From: Tulasnella sp. 424
Lineage: Eukaryota; Basidiomycota; Agaricomycetes; Cantharellales; Tulasnellaceae
Assembly: GCA_019633425.1 (NCBI GenBank)
Contig: WSUB01000010.1
Coordinates: forward strand, 1 to 64,000
Direction of reading: 5' to 3'
DNA: 64,000 nucleotides
In this document: positions 32,401-50,957 of the stretch, piece after piece
Position numbering within the stretch: the first letter of the stretch is position 1
Layout of the letters: every line of letters starts with the position of its first letter
Notes under the pieces: generated by a model
The model's input: only the letters and a program-made list of their open reading frames with translations
Database searches by the model: none
Told to the model about the DNA's origin: nothing
Made by a program: the position numbers and the translations under genes

Positions 32401-33683
32401 ATGCCAGCTTCCCCTACGTCGCCCACGCCCACGAGACGACGTTCTATTGCGAGCTCTTCAGGCCCTCCTACCTCGTTCCCAGCGAGTCTCAAACGCTCAT
32501 TCACGATCAGAAGCAACAAGAGCAAGCACAAGGGGAAAGAGAAGGAACTTCCTCCAGTTCCGGTACCCAACCTTCCTGTCGTCCTCGACAACAGCGAGGA
32601 AGCCTCATCAGCAGCCGCTGCTGCTTCCCCGGACCCTTCCCCTTCCTCGTTCGACTCCGATCGGATGTTGACCATGCGAGACATCTATGAAGCTTCCTTG
32701 ATCCCGATCTGGGATAAAGACGGGCATAAAGTGACGTTTGGCAAGTTGTTTGAGGATCAAGTGACGATCGTCGTAAGTCTTCCCTTTGCATCATCCTTTT
32801 TTGTTCATGAAACTGATGAGTGTTTCCCTTCCTGTGTAGGTCTTCATTCGCCATTTCTGGTGCCCCATGTGCCAGGACTACATGAAGAGCATCGCCAAGG
32901 ACCTTGAGCCGGGACGATTGGCTCAAGCGAGGGTCAAGCTCATCGTCATCGGGTGCGGCGATCCTGGTATGATTCGAAGTTACAACGGTTCGTTTTCTTG
33001 CCTTTTACCTCGGTTGATACTTTCTGCTCACAAATTTTTCTATTTTTTTTTTTCGTCTCCAGACAAGATCGTCAAATCCCCCTTCGAAATGTACACTGAT
33101 CCCAAACTCCTTCTCTTCACCGCCCTTGGGATGACATTGAAGACCACCGATGGTGGATCCGAAGAACACAAGGGTAACTACGTCAAGCATGGTACCTTGA
33201 GGGGCACGCTCGCCGTCATTGGAAGGGCGCTGTTTTCCATGTCGCCCGGTGTGATGGTCAAAAAGGGAGGAGATGTTAAGCAGCTTGGCGGAGAGTTTGT
33301 CTTGGGACCTGGGTACGTCATTGGCCTGCACCTCTGTGTATCGAGAGATCGATTTACTGACATCTTTGTCCAACGACGTTTTTAGCCTCCGCTGCCGATT
33401 CGCCCACCGCATGACCACGACCCGCAACCACGCCCCGATCCGCGACGTCGCCATCACAGCCGGCGTACAGCTTGCCCGGTCGCCCACGTTGTCGAAGCAC
33501 CTCAAAACGCCTAGCGAAGAAGCGGATTGGGCAGCAAGGCGGAAAGCCTCGACGAAGAAGAAAGCTATTTGGAGATCGAGCGTGGTGGACGTCTTGCCAC
33601 CTCCTCCTCAAGCTCACCTCTCCTCGTCGATCTGTGGCGATGAGTGCCCAGTTCAAACGAATCACTTGGTGGGCACCATATAG
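29407..33683 (+). CDS. Giant disordered protein with C-terminal peroxiredoxin-like (PRXL2/AhpC-TSA) domain
   Basis: Four exons (29407-32772, 32840-32987, 33063-33312 and 33386-33683) give exactly 1,354 codons (1,353 aa). The open frame extends upstream to 29203 but has no ATG before 29407. Residues 1 to about 1,090 are low-complexity Ser/Pro/Thr, with polyproline runs near the start (PPPPRRPLPPPPP), basic patches (GKKASRKRPATAN, SNKSKHKGKEKE) and a short Gln run. The C-terminus is a thioredoxin-fold AhpC/TSA domain: MRDIYEASLIPIWDKDG, VFIRHFWCPMCQDYMKS with a CPMC pair at residues 1130-1133, VIGCGDPGMIRSYN, FEMYTDPKLLLFTALGM and GGEFVLGPGLRCRFAHRM. The CxxC at the usual peroxidatic position fits the PRXL2-type family. 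The role of the long N-terminus is unknown; polyproline could recruit SH3 or profilin-type partners (inference). Confidence 0.85.
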
Positions 33684-34139
33684 ATGTATAGTCTGGGATG
33701 CTCGATTCCCTCCGGGTCGTGCGTTTGCGCCTTTCCTTGTGGGTTAGTGTACGTTTATTCTTTCATCCTAGACTTTCTTCCTCTGGATCATTCGCTCTAT
33801 GCGTTATTCGTCACTCCTTACTTCCTTCGAACTCTTTTGCTGACAACTTTGTCATCCTTCACGCTCCCTATTTCGTTTTCCATTCCCCCACTCATCGGTG
33901 TTAATAGTCGAGTGTATTTCATAGCCCTTTTCATATGGTACAATTAGTCATGATCATATATGCCTCAAGCGTATCCTCTTCTTGTTCGCGTCGATCGCGT
34001 CGTCTCGGACACTGGATCACGTGGATCACGCCCTTGGATTCGATTCTTGACTCTACGCTCTCCCCCGGAGCCTCTGGTGTAGCAAAATCAACGGCAATCT
34101 CTACGACCACTGCTTAATCATTGAGAACGAGACTTCATC
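33684..34139. other. Intergenic, 5' flank of hydrolase copy 1
   Basis: No gene recognised. The last about 110 bp (from TTGACTCTACGCTCTC near 34046) match the flank immediately upstream of hydrolase copy 2 and, less closely, copy 3. Confidence 0.45.
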
Positions 34140-41325
<7,186 letters not shown>

Positions 41326-41921
41326 ATGTTCGGTAATATGAACCTGTAGGACTCGAGCTCTCACTTTGAATTTAATGTCATTCCGAAACATACCTGCCTA
41401 GGTGAAAGGTAGCTGGAACTTTTACAACATTCGATGTTGTGTCTATACGGTGCCGCTTATTGTCTGCCCGCATAATGGACGATACAAGACAGACCGCTTT
41501 CCCAGCGAAGACTGCGATTTCGTCTCCGCCTGGTCTTCGATTTCTATGCACCGACATTGAGAGCGGATCCCGATATCAGAAAGCTCTATCACTATACGAC
41601 GTGCCGAGGATAGAAATAGACGATCATATTTGAGATTACTCGGTACAAGAGTTCAGAAACCCGGAAACCCATGATGACAGCAACGATCAGTGAAAGCAGG
41701 TATCGGGCAGGGTACTAGAGACATTGGCACATTGTGGAGGGTATCGAAAAAAAGGAAAACGCAAAAGGGAAGTTAGGTGACAGGAAGGGGTCAGTTTCGA
41801 CCGTGATAAAAAGAACAATAAAGGAAAAGAAGGAATGGAGATGTCAAGTATAAACACTTGCGCAGGAAGCAGACGCACAGATTAAGAAATGGCGACGGAT
41901 TTCGCCACTAATGGCGTCCGT
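41326..41921. other. Convergent 3' intergenic between hydrolase copy 3 and the SUN gene
   Basis: No gene seen. The right half (about 41600-41921) is the SUN 3' UTR, which is the source sequence of the two spacer relics. Confidence 0.5.
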
Positions 41922-44522
41922 CTATGGAGCACCGACTCGAGCGCCGTGGGCACGGACGCGATAGACGCAAGTGTGATCGGCGCCCCAGTTGCTACCAAAG
42001 TCGACGACAATAGCGCCAGTGTCAAGACCGAGCGCTTGGTACTCCGCTGGAAGAGCGAAAGTTTGAGCGGTGGTGGAGTCCTTGATATTGTATTCGAAGG
42101 TCCCAACGTGAAGGAGGTTCCAGGGACCGAATGGCTTGTGAGGGACTTCGGACGATGAAGCGTGGCGTTTCTCGTCTTGCTGGGAGTTGAAGATCTCGGC
42201 TCTTTGGATGTTGTCGTGTCCCTCGACGGCGACCCATAGATGGAACTTGCGAGGCGCAGATTCAGGATCGATGAGGAGCTCTCGGGCAGGGTGGTCAATC
42301 GTGATATGGGTGAGTTGGACGACTCTGCTCAAGCGAATTCCCAACTGTGCCTTCGATCCAGCGAAAGGCCAGCAGTTTCCGACGCTGTTGTCGGGTACCA
42401 AAGCGGTGACTGGCGGCCTGCCACGGACATCCTTGCCAACCCAGGAGCCTGGTCGGATAGCCAAGGTCTTGCTGGTCGTTCGCGGCTCAATTGCTCCGCC
42501 AGAGTAGTAAAGAGCATAATCGGCCATAGCGACGCCATCCTTGGACATGATTTCTTGGACGACCTTGGCGATATCCTTGCCGTCCACGGAGATGGGCCGG
42601 TTCTGACCCTTCTTGTCGGTGACGGTGATGGTCTTGAGACGTTCATAAACGTCCCGCATCTCCTTCTCCAAGGCCCCAATCCTCTCGTCAGCTCGGGGAT
42701 CAACCGTCCGATCGGCCTTTGCTTGTTGAGCGACGGCAACGTGGAGAGCGGAAACCTCGTTGCGCACACTGGAAATGAGGTCCTCGAGAGACTTGACGCT
42801 CTTTCGAGTAGCTTGGCGGTCGGTCTCCTCTGCACTGATTGCGCGGCGGCTTTCACCCTCTAGACGGTTTTCGATGGCCATGAGCCTTCCTGTGAGGCTA
42901 CCATCGGTTTGTCGAGAATCGCTTTCAAGTTGCTGAATACCCTTGCGGTACTCATCAACGGAGGATCGATGCTCGGATTGCAAGGTCACGAAGGCACCTT
43001 CCAATATGTGCAGCCGCTCGATGAGCTCTTCCACAGAGCCCACTGGCATCTCTGGGGCGACGTAGACTGGACGGCGGCGGAAGGATGGAAGGAAGTCGAA
43101 CCATCCTCGGCGAGACGGCATGGGCGTTGGGGAGGTGGCGGTCGGTCGGCTGAAACTTGCGTACCAAATTGCTCCGATGAGGAAAATGACCCCAAGGGTT
43201 TTGGGATTCACAAGGTCCGAGAAATGCTTGACCTCTCTCCATCCACCAGCAATGAACGCCTTCGGCCGTTCGACGAGCAACTCGTACATCGACCTCAAGG
43301 TCTTCCACACTATGAGCAAGACCATTCCCACCGACTGGACGACGAGATGCACTAGGGCATTCGTGGCTTTGCCCAGCCTAGCCCCGATTGTGGGTGCGTG
43401 TTCTTGCGAGGGCTCTTCATCGTAGTCCATGCCGTCATCTTGGAATTCGGGCTCTTCGAAGTCGGGATCCATCGCATCTGGCGGTTCTATCTCGTCTTCA
43501 ACTTCTTCTACATCCTCGATGTCTTCCCTACTGAACTGAGGTGGCTGGAGGGAGCCTTGGCGAGAGTTGGCTTGAATAGTACTGCCAGCACGAGATTGGT
43601 TTGACCCCGCTCGTTGCACAGTGGTGCTGCCATCCTCGGATGGAGCAGCGTGCCCTGAGGATTTGCGCTTGGCACGTTTTTTCGAAGGCGCCGGGGCGCC
43701 CGTTATGAGACTCCGTTGAACGACGATGCCCTTCCTTCGCCCTTTTGTTTCGCCGTCAGATGAATCCGATTCTACTTCCGGAGGAGGCTTGTATGCTCGG
43801 TTATCTTCGTTTAAGCGCTTCCCCAAGGATTTCCGCTTGGTCAGTCCTTTGCTTCCGTTGGTCTGGCTGCTGGGTAAGGCATCGGCGAGGGCTTCTTCCT
43901 GAGCGTAATCGTAGCTCTCCTCCCCGGGCACCCTGAACGACTGATATTGAGTTTGGCGAGGTTCACGAAGGGCGAACGATGAAGGTCCGACAAGCGTAGA
44001 GGCTCCAGTCATCAGGGCTTGGCTGGCGTTGACAATACCCGGAGATACTGCTCGGATCCCTGCACTGACTACCTGCCCTGCACCTTCAATTATCGGGCTC
44101 ACTGCTCTCTTAAACCTCGCGCTTGTGCCTTCGCTCGTGTCCTCTTCTTGGGTGCCAGTCGGTGGTCTGGACCGCAAGCTCGGAAGCTGTGGAGCGGCAA
44201 GACGGTCGGAAGAAGCGTTTCGTAGATTGCTCCTCGATGATCCCGCTGAGAGGGGCTTTCCGTTCATACTGGCAGTTGCGGATAGTGTGGGTCCTATAGT
44301 AGCTTGGTGGAACGCGGTGGCAATATTGACGGAGGTGTCTTTGGGGGCTTTTTCGTCAGGTTCCGGCGCCCTTTCGATTAGGGCTTCGTGTTTCTGGCTG
44401 AGACGGAGATGACGCTGGGCGGCCTCCTCGTTGGGGAAAGGTATCTCGACGGCGAAGGAGGAGCCGGCACGTGAGGACAAAAAGGAGGTGGAGGCGTTTG
44501 GTCCCAAACGCGTTGACGTCAA
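41922..44522 (-). CDS. SUN-domain nuclear-envelope protein (Sad1/UNC-84 type)
   Basis: Intronless 866-aa protein. Residues 1-390 are a disordered nucleoplasmic region with basic patches (TKRKSLGKR at about 228-236 and KKRAKRKSS at about 281-289) and an acidic stretch (333-375). Hydrophobic segments follow at about 390-407 (VHLVVQSVGMVLLIVW) and 443-457 (LGVIFLIGAIWYASF). A coiled coil lies at about 495-635. The C-terminal SUN domain (about 665-866) reads DYALYYSGGAIEPRTTSKT, GNCWPFAGSKAQLGIRLS, ITIDHPARELL, PWNLLHVGTFEYN and DFGSNWGADHTCVYRVRAHG. The C-terminal SUN domain in the lumen would bind KASH proteins to form a LINC bridge between nucleus and cytoskeleton. Length and order fit fungal Sad1-type proteins. 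It converges on the hydrolase cluster. Confidence 0.9.
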   Translation of the reverse strand: MTSTRLGPNASTSFLSSRAGSSFAVEIPFPNEEAAQRHLRLSQKHEALIERAPEPDEKAPKDTSVNIATAFHQATIGPTLSATASMNGKPLSAGSSRSNLRNASSDRLAAPQLPSLRSRPPTGTQEEDTSEGTSARFKRAVSPIIEGAGQVVSAGIRAVSPGIVNASQALMTGASTLVGPSSFALREPRQTQYQSFRVPGEESYDYAQEEALADALPSSQTNGSKGLTKRKSLGKRLNEDNRAYKPPPEVESDSSDGETKGRRKGIVVQRSLITGAPAPSKKRAKRKSSGHAAPSEDGSTTVQRAGSNQSRAGSTIQANSRQGSLQPPQFSREDIEDVEEVEDEIEPPDAMDPDFEEPEFQDDGMDYDEEPSQEHAPTIGARLGKATNALVHLVVQSVGMVLLIVWKTLRSMYELLVERPKAFIAGGWREVKHFSDLVNPKTLGVIFLIGAIWYASFSRPTATSPTPMPSRRGWFDFLPSFRRRPVYVAPEMPVGSVEELIERLHILEGAFVTLQSEHRSSVDEYRKGIQQLESDSRQTDGSLTGRLMAIENRLEGESRRAISAEETDRQATRKSVKSLEDLISSVRNEVSALHVAVAQQAKADRTVDPRADERIGALEKEMRDVYERLKTITVTDKKGQNRPISVDGKDIAKVVQEIMSKDGVAMADYALYYSGGAIEPRTTSKTLAIRPGSWVGKDVRGRPPVTALVPDNSVGNCWPFAGSKAQLGIRLSRVVQLTHITIDHPARELLIDPESAPRKFHLWVAVEGHDNIQRAEIFNSQQDEKRHASSSEVPHKPFGPWNLLHVGTFEYNIKDSTTAQTFALPAEYQALGLDTGAIVVDFGSNWGADHTCVYRVRAHGARVGAP

Positions 44523-45251
44523 CTTTTTTGGCGAGCGCGTTGGTGAAGTCGTTGTGGATGGTCTGGCCGAAATAACGGGAGAATAAGTGTCATGGAACCA
44601 CGCGAAGTAGGTGGCACGAGATAAGCCTACCCTATAGCGTAAGATATGGTGGCTGTACTGCTAGAGGTGTTTTGTTGTTTGGAGAACGATGTCGTGTCGC
44701 GGGATCTACCAGAATTGGACGGTTGGGTACCGCTCATGAACGTCGGGTGGTCTTGCCTCGTCGAACTGCCCCAGGAAGTGTTAAAGGACATACACGAAGG
44801 ATCGACAGGACTAGACGTTTCTTGAGAACAATAGCGTTGTTAAGGCGTTTTTTTATCTCCAATTATTCGACGTGATGGTTGTTTTTGCGTCTACAAAACA
44901 GAATGCGTGGTGATGTTCAAGTGAGGATACGGGAATGGGTTGGTTTGCGAGGAATGAGGATGGGATATTGAGATGGGGGAGAGCAATAGGAGCGGACGGA
45001 CTGGATGGATCGGCAGTCCTTTGGTCCAGAAGAGAATCGTTCGGACAGCAGCGGAGTTGTTTGTTGTTCGACGAACACGAGGCATTGTTCTCTGGTTCTC
45101 ACGAAGAACCCTGGATTCTGATGACTACAAAACACGCTTCAACACTTGCCACTACTAAAACAGGTCTAGCTATCGTCTTGGCCAGCCGTGATGACGTCGT
45201 CTAGCGGAAAGGGGGCAGGTTCAAAGGGTTAGATACCCAGCGTCTGGAGGC
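44523..45251. other. Intergenic, SUN 5' region and CCT5 3' region
   Basis: No gene recognised; short open frames only. It serves as the SUN promoter on the minus strand and as the CCT5 3' flank. Confidence 0.45.
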
Positions 45252-47439
45252 TTATTCCAGAGTCTCACCAATTTTGAGGACCGCACGCACTAGTTGCGTG
45301 GCTAGTAGATACTGCTGTCTCTTCGAGATTAATGGGTCATAGACGAATTGCTCTTTCATATCTGCATTTAAGGAATGAGCCGGGAGTAGTCTGTCGGGTC
45401 GAAATGCATTATTCTCACCATTTTGTCCGGTCGAATTGCAATCGATTCCAAGTCTGGAGTTGCCTTCGGTAACATGCCGGCTCTTCACTGAGGCCAATGT
45501 ATCAATTGGGGACAGACCGCTGTTTTCGGCAAGTGCTAGGGGGATGGCATCTAAGGCTGAAGCAAATGCGCGCATTGCATATTGCTCGATGGTCGGTATC
45601 TGCGGAGAGAGATGGTTAGAACGATGCTTCTTCCCAATTAAGAAAGACGTACCTGATCCGCCGCCTTGCCTACGGCAATAGAACAGCTTATCTCGGCAGC
45701 GCCACCACCATACACCACTCGGTTGTCGACGACCATGTTCCGGACAGCGCAAATGGCATCGTGCAGCGCCCGCTTGCCCTCGTCGATGATCTAGGAACAG
45801 GGGACCCAGTCAGTAAAACGCGTCAAGACGCGGACGAATCTTAATACCATTTTATTGCTGCCGCGGACGAAGACCGTGACCGTCTTGGTGTTTGCGCACT
45901 CCTCGATGACAAGCATCTTGTCGCGCGTTGTACCAAATGAAATCTCCCGAACCACTCCAGCGGCGCCAAGTTTCTCAGCGGTAAGGTCTTCAAATCTTGG
46001 TACAATTCGGCCGTTGGTTGCGATAGCAATCAGCTAAAACGATGAGATTTAAGTTTCATATCCGATGGATCGTCCAGTTTAGCGAGTGCACTGACCTCGA
46101 TCTCCGGTCCACCGACCCATCGAACGGCAGGCAAGTCGTTCTGCATGAGCAAATGATTCGCCTCGTCATCAAATCCCCATTGACAAATTACAAGGTTCGC
46201 GCCGGTGTCCTTCACTCGCTTGATCATGTCGTCGAATTTGGACTTTTCGTACGCCTGTAGTTTCTTATACTCATCCACGCTCGAAATGTCTAGCTTATGC
46301 TTTGTTTTTGGCCTTGGGGGTTCGAATGGACATGTCAGAATAGCGAGCTTGGCGTCTTTGATGGTGCGTGGCATGCCAGGATGGGACATGTCCTTGTCGA
46401 TGATGACACCCTTGACAAGTGTTGTTTCTTCAAGAGAACCTCCAACTTTGCCGTCCACCTTGATCAATTCAAAGTCTACATCTCTCCGCTCCAGATCGGC
46501 AACTGATAGAACCGCGTCGACGGCAATTTGCGCAAATTGGGAATGTGCCTTCGAAACACTGCCGAGAGCGTTGAGTCGGATAAAACAGCGGCGAAGAGAA
46601 GGTACGAGCTTACATCTTGCTGCCCAAGCTAGTCATTGCGATCCTGAATAGGTTCGACTGATTATCCTGGGAGAACTCGACCTGGTCGGATATCTTGTCG
46701 AGGTGGTCTACTGCGACGCCGCATGCCCTCTCAAATCCATCAGCGATTCGAATCGGATGAATGCCTCGATCAAGGAGAGCTTCGCTCTGTTCCAGCAATG
46801 CACCAGCGAGAACTGAACACACCAACACGCGTTAAACGTTTTAATGGACGGGTGGTGGGTGGGGTGACTGCACTTACCAACCACTCCAGTAGTACCATCC
46901 CCAATTTCATCGTCTTGGCTTTTACTCAGTTCTACCATGAGTTTCGCTATTTGATGCTCGACTTCCATCTGACCGAGAATTGTAGCCCCATCATTCGTGA
47001 CTGTGATATCTCCGTCAGGCGATATTAATATCTTGTCCAAGCCTGCATTCGTCGCGTTGAAGTCAGAGTTTTTGAATGAATTCCCAATAAAGAAGTGGTC
47101 TGAATACCTCTTGGACCAAGGGATGTTCGAAGGATGTTCGCGACGGTGCGCGCAGCCATGATATGTGACTGTCAGAGCGGAGTCGGGTTTCGTCAAGACT
47201 CGAGACTGGAGCAATTTGAGCAATTCCACTAGCGGACCTTAATAGCCTCAATGCCATGACTTCTCCTCTTCCTCGCTTGCTCTCGTACGATGATAAACGG
47301 TCGCCCGTACTAGAAGACGCCAAGTAAACAGAGTCGAGGCAAGTCAGACCCAGGAACGACAATTTCAGAGGCCACCACTCGACTAGGTAACGAATCTCAC
47401 CTCGTCAGTCGCATAAACAGCTTGTGGTTGGTCTCCCAT
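45252..47439 (-). CDS. CCT5: CCT epsilon subunit (TCP-1 complex chaperonin)
   Basis: Subunit of the cytosolic group II chaperonin that folds actin and tubulin. Spliced from ATG 47439 ([13 protein letters not shown], then [25 protein letters not shown] and [20 protein letters not shown]) to TAA at 45252. Signature blocks: [39 protein letters not shown] followed by [139 protein letters not shown] and [20 protein letters not shown]. The ATP-binding GDGTT motif and nucleotide-site Asp are present. Introns are short GT-AG. It is divergent from the DUF1748 gene. Confidence 0.92.
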
Positions 47440-47747
47440 TACTCAATCAAAGCACAGCAGAGCAGATGCGAAAGGAATAAGTCGGTGGTCGAGGGTGAAA
47501 TGTTCGTAAGCGTCGAAAATGTCCCAAACAGGCGTCCAAAGGCGGCGAGTTCCCCTGAGATCTCGCGTGCCGCGATTACGCTCCCCTCTACATACTCCTC
47601 TCGCCGAAGACTCGTAAGTATCTTCGGCAAGGCTTTGCATTCTCGACTACTTATATATCTCTTATCTTTGCTCTACTAGCCTTATATCTCTCGACATATT
47701 CTTCCATCTAAACCAACCAAGCACCCAGATATCCCACCTCTTCGACA
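47440..47747. promoter_or_regulatory. Divergent promoter region, CCT5 / DUF1748 gene
   Basis: 308 bp between two oppositely oriented start codons. No further gene and no specific motif recognised. Confidence 0.45.
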
Positions 47748-48027
47748 ATGGTTCTCGGTCGATTAATGCACTACGCAGCGGATGCTGTCTTAGTCTCCAC
47801 TGTGCTTGCAGGAGTGCGAAGGTCTAGTGGATTCCAGTAAGTCCAAGGCTCTCACCCCGAAGCGGTCCGACGATGCTCAAGCCCAGAAATCCAGATTGGA
47901 CACATCGTCAATAACGGACGCAACAACACGAGGACTTGCTGACAAGTACTTCGGAATTGGGGAGTCCATCTTCGACATCCTTCAAGCAACCGCTGTGAAC
48001 AGCAACTACTTCAAAAAGGGGCCGTAG
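47748..48027 (+). CDS. DUF1748 small mitochondrial-type protein
   Basis: Short two-exon gene. Exon 1 encodes MVLGRLMHYAADAVLVSTVL followed by AGVRRSSGFQ, and a GTAAGT donor lies at about 47837. Exon 2 gives LDTSSITDATTRGLADKYFG and IGESIFDILQATAVNSNYFK, ending KGP before TAG at 48025. This is the pattern of the fungal DUF1748 family (about 75-80 aa, one N-terminal hydrophobic helix), whose yeast member is a small mitochondrial protein of unknown function, from memory. The exact acceptor is inferred from frame. Confidence 0.78.
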
Positions 48028-48291
48028 ACCAGACGAAAGGAGTTGACGTCGTCTTGGCAAGTTTTCGAAGATAGACGAGGATGCTGCAGGCCTTCCCCGT
48101 TCCTCCCGCATTGGATGGGATATAGACGTTCCTTCCGTTCTCCCCTTTATCATGTATATATCGGTGATTTGGCTATATACCTGGTGACAGGCCTGTGTTG
48201 TAGCGGCGAGAGTGCTTCGCTCGTGCACAGTCGAAATTAGAACATACTCCCAGCTGCGTCTTCGCTCCTGACCACAACCATCCCATCCGCC

Positions 48292-50258
48292 ATGGGTGCT
48301 TTCATATCTATTCCCTTCTTGACCGGCCCCATCGCCGGAATAGCAACGTCATGTCTAGCAGGACTGGCTTTCTGCTTTACATCCACAGCAGGTATCTTGT
48401 TCCCAACCTCCTAACAAAGGAAAGAGGGACTGACGCACTTTTCAATTAGCTGTAGGTCATTGCAAAGACTTCGCCGCACTAAACTAAACCCTTTGGTGCT
48501 CTTCACAGTCTATGTTCGTCAAGTCATGTAACTGCAACTCCTCCATTGCTACCCGAGTTGGCTTTGCGGTATGTGGTTTGGTGGAGCAGCATCGGGAGCC
48601 AAGTTCGCTAAAGACTGCGCATAATCCACCAGATTATCTTCTGTCTCAACTCTATGCTTGCTTGGTTGATGCGAACAGACTTGATGGTGAAGAAGCTAGA
48701 AGAGTGGACTCACGGTTACCTGTCAATGGATTGCGAGGAAGGGAAGTGTTACGGAGTGCTGGCTGTAAGTCTGACCGCCCTCCAAAGCTTGTGATAGTGC
48801 TCACCTAGTATTCCATGAAGGTCCATCGGATTTGCTTTGCTCTAGCATTACTTCACACTATACTATCGCTCCTCCTCATCGGCGTCAAGGATACCAAGAC
48901 TCCCAGAGCAGCCATCCAGAACGGCTGGTGGGGACCCAAAGTACTCCTCTGGATCGTCCTTGTCGCCGCTTCCTTCTTCATCCCCAACGGTTTCTTCATT
49001 TTCTGGGGCAACTATGTTTCTCTCATCGGTGCCACCCTGTTCATCATCCTCGGTCTCATTCTGCTCGTCGACTTTGCGCATTCATGGAGCGAAACCTGCC
49101 TGGAGAATTGGGAGAACAGCCCAGAAGGGTCGAACGGGTGGCAATGGATCCTCATCGGGTCTACTGCTGCTCTTTATGCAGCTGCCATTACCCTGACGGG
49201 CATCATGTACGGATTCTTCGCCAGCCACGGATGCACGTTGAACCAGTTCTTCATCTCGTTCAACTTGGCCCTCTGCCTCGTCATAACGGGATTGGCTGTT
49301 CACCCCGCAATCCAAGAAGCGAATCCTCGGAGTGGTTTGGCGCAGTCCGGCATGGTTGCTGCGTACTGCACGTACCTCATCGTATCCGCAGTTGGCAACA
49401 ACACCAGCGGCGGAGAGCAATGCAATCCCATCCATAATCGTAAGCCTGGCGGTGTCGATACAACGCAGCGGTCAACAGTCATCTTGGGGGCGATTTTCAC
49501 CTTCCTCGCTATTGCCTACTCCACCAGTCGCGCCGCGACCCAGAGCCGCGCGTTGGTTGGAAAGAAGAAACGCACCGGTCACATTGCATTACCCTCCTCG
49601 GATGGAGATAGCGCCTTCGAGACGTCGAGCACCAGAGGCCACCACAACCTCGTGACTACCCAGCCCGGTCCAAAGAAGGACACGCCGCGATACCAGGCTC
49701 TGCTCGCAGCAGTGGAAGCTGGGGCCATCCCGGCCTCTGCCCTCGATGAGGAAGACGACCTCTTATCAGACGACGAAGCTGCGGTTATTGGGGATGAGAA
49801 TGACGATGAGCGAAGTGGAACCAAGTACAACGTGAGTGCTTGTTTAGCATACTTGAGACGAGGTATCCTCGACGGTCGCTGAGATTTCGTCCATCTAGTA
49901 TTCTTGGTTCCATGTCATTTTCATCATGGGAGCCATGTATGTTGCGGAGCTCTTGACCGACTGGTAAGTTTTGCGGTTCTCAACATTGGGAGCTTTCACT
50001 GAGTCGATGGGTGTCCGGAATTAGGCACGTTGTGAGAACAACAATGACTGATGGACCTGAACCCGAACAAGATGTTTACATTGGTCGGTCGGCGGTAGCT
50101 ATGTGGATGAGAGTGATTTCAAGCTGGGTCTGTATTGTGCTTTACTCGTGGAGCCTTGTCGCACCAGTCCTTATGCCTGACCGGTAAGTCGCACAAGCTC
50201 GCCAGATTTGGGCCGCCTGGACTAACGATCAATCAATCCTCAGCTTCGGAGATTTGTA
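48292..50258 (+). CDS. TMS1: Serinc/TMS1-family multipass membrane protein
   Basis: Serine-incorporator family protein with around ten membrane helices. Exon 1 begins MGAFISIPFLTGPIAGIATS with a hydrophobic first segment. Later family blocks are CNCNSSIATRVGFA, FCLNSMLAWLMRTD, YGVLAVHRICFALALLHTIL, AIQNGWWGPKVLLWIVLVAA, FFIPNGFFIFWGNYVSLIGA, FAHSWSETCLENWEN, AVHPAIQEANPRSGLAQSGM, AAYCTYLIVSAVGN and YSWFHVIFIMGAMYVAELLT with DW. The C-terminus is YSWSLVAPVLMPDRFGDL with TAG at 50256. A long hydrophilic loop (about residues 280-380) is rich in acidic residues, as usual in fungal members. The start is the ATG at 48292 because it opens the conserved N-terminal helix. Yeast TMS1 is vacuolar, and a role here in lipid or serine handling is family knowledge only. 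Confidence 0.88.
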
Positions 50259-50460
50259 GTCTATATCTCTCGTAGCCGCTCGAATACATTCCCTCTCGTC
50301 TCTTTTCAGTATGCTTTGTCCCGCGCTGGACACGCTCGCGTGCGTAGTGAAACTGAGGCATCGGAAAGGCCACACGTCTCCAGAAGGCGACATTTGCAAG
50401 ATATCATTACATTTTAGGAGGATCAGACATGACGCAGAGTTGAAACTTAAGGAGGATAAT

Positions 50461-50957
50461 TCAGCGCTTTCCAGCAGAGCCCAGAGGGCCATGAACTTCA
50501 TCTCGCTCAACCTTGACGCTCTCCTGTTGTTTGCCTCCAAGCGGGCCCTCAATCTCTTCTTTATCGTACACGGCCTCCTGGTGAACTGCTCTATTAGCGG
50601 CTTCGAACGCGGTGGCAGTTGCTTTTTGTATAGTTTCACCTGCGTCGTCGGAGTGGGTTCTCTTGACGTATTCGACTGTGACCTTCAAGCGATCAATACA
50701 TCAGCATCGAGAGAGAGTAATTTGAGCATTGGGCTCACCCTTGCAAGCTCTTCAGGGGACTCTACTGGTGATTGGTCGGCCTTCGATGGAGTAGGGTAAG
50801 TCTTGGATGCACGGACACCTTGGAAATCAAAGCATACCTTGACAGATGCCTCACTGACGGAAGCGAGAGACTCATTCCACCCGGGTGCGTGATGATGATG
50901 AGGTGCGTGTTGATTGGGGTGCTTGTTCAGACTACGGTGCTTCTCGCGTTCCAAGAC
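50461..50957 (-). CDS. Small conserved-looking fungal protein (5' end unresolved)
   Basis: Three minus-strand exons read in one frame: LEREKHRSLNKHPNQHA with HHHHAPGWNESLASVSEA; then KADQSPVESPEELAR; then VTVEYVKRTHSDDAGETIQK with VERDEVHGPLGSAGKR before the stop. Introns have GTATGC/GAAG and GTGAGC/GAAG borders. The HHAPGWNE-type motif followed by a vE..hk helix recalls a widespread fungal small-protein family of unknown function, from memory. The acceptor at 50957/50958 is clear, but I could not choose a start exon. ATGs near 51039 and 51113 are candidates that do not splice in frame convincingly. It converges on the Serinc gene. Confidence 0.5.
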
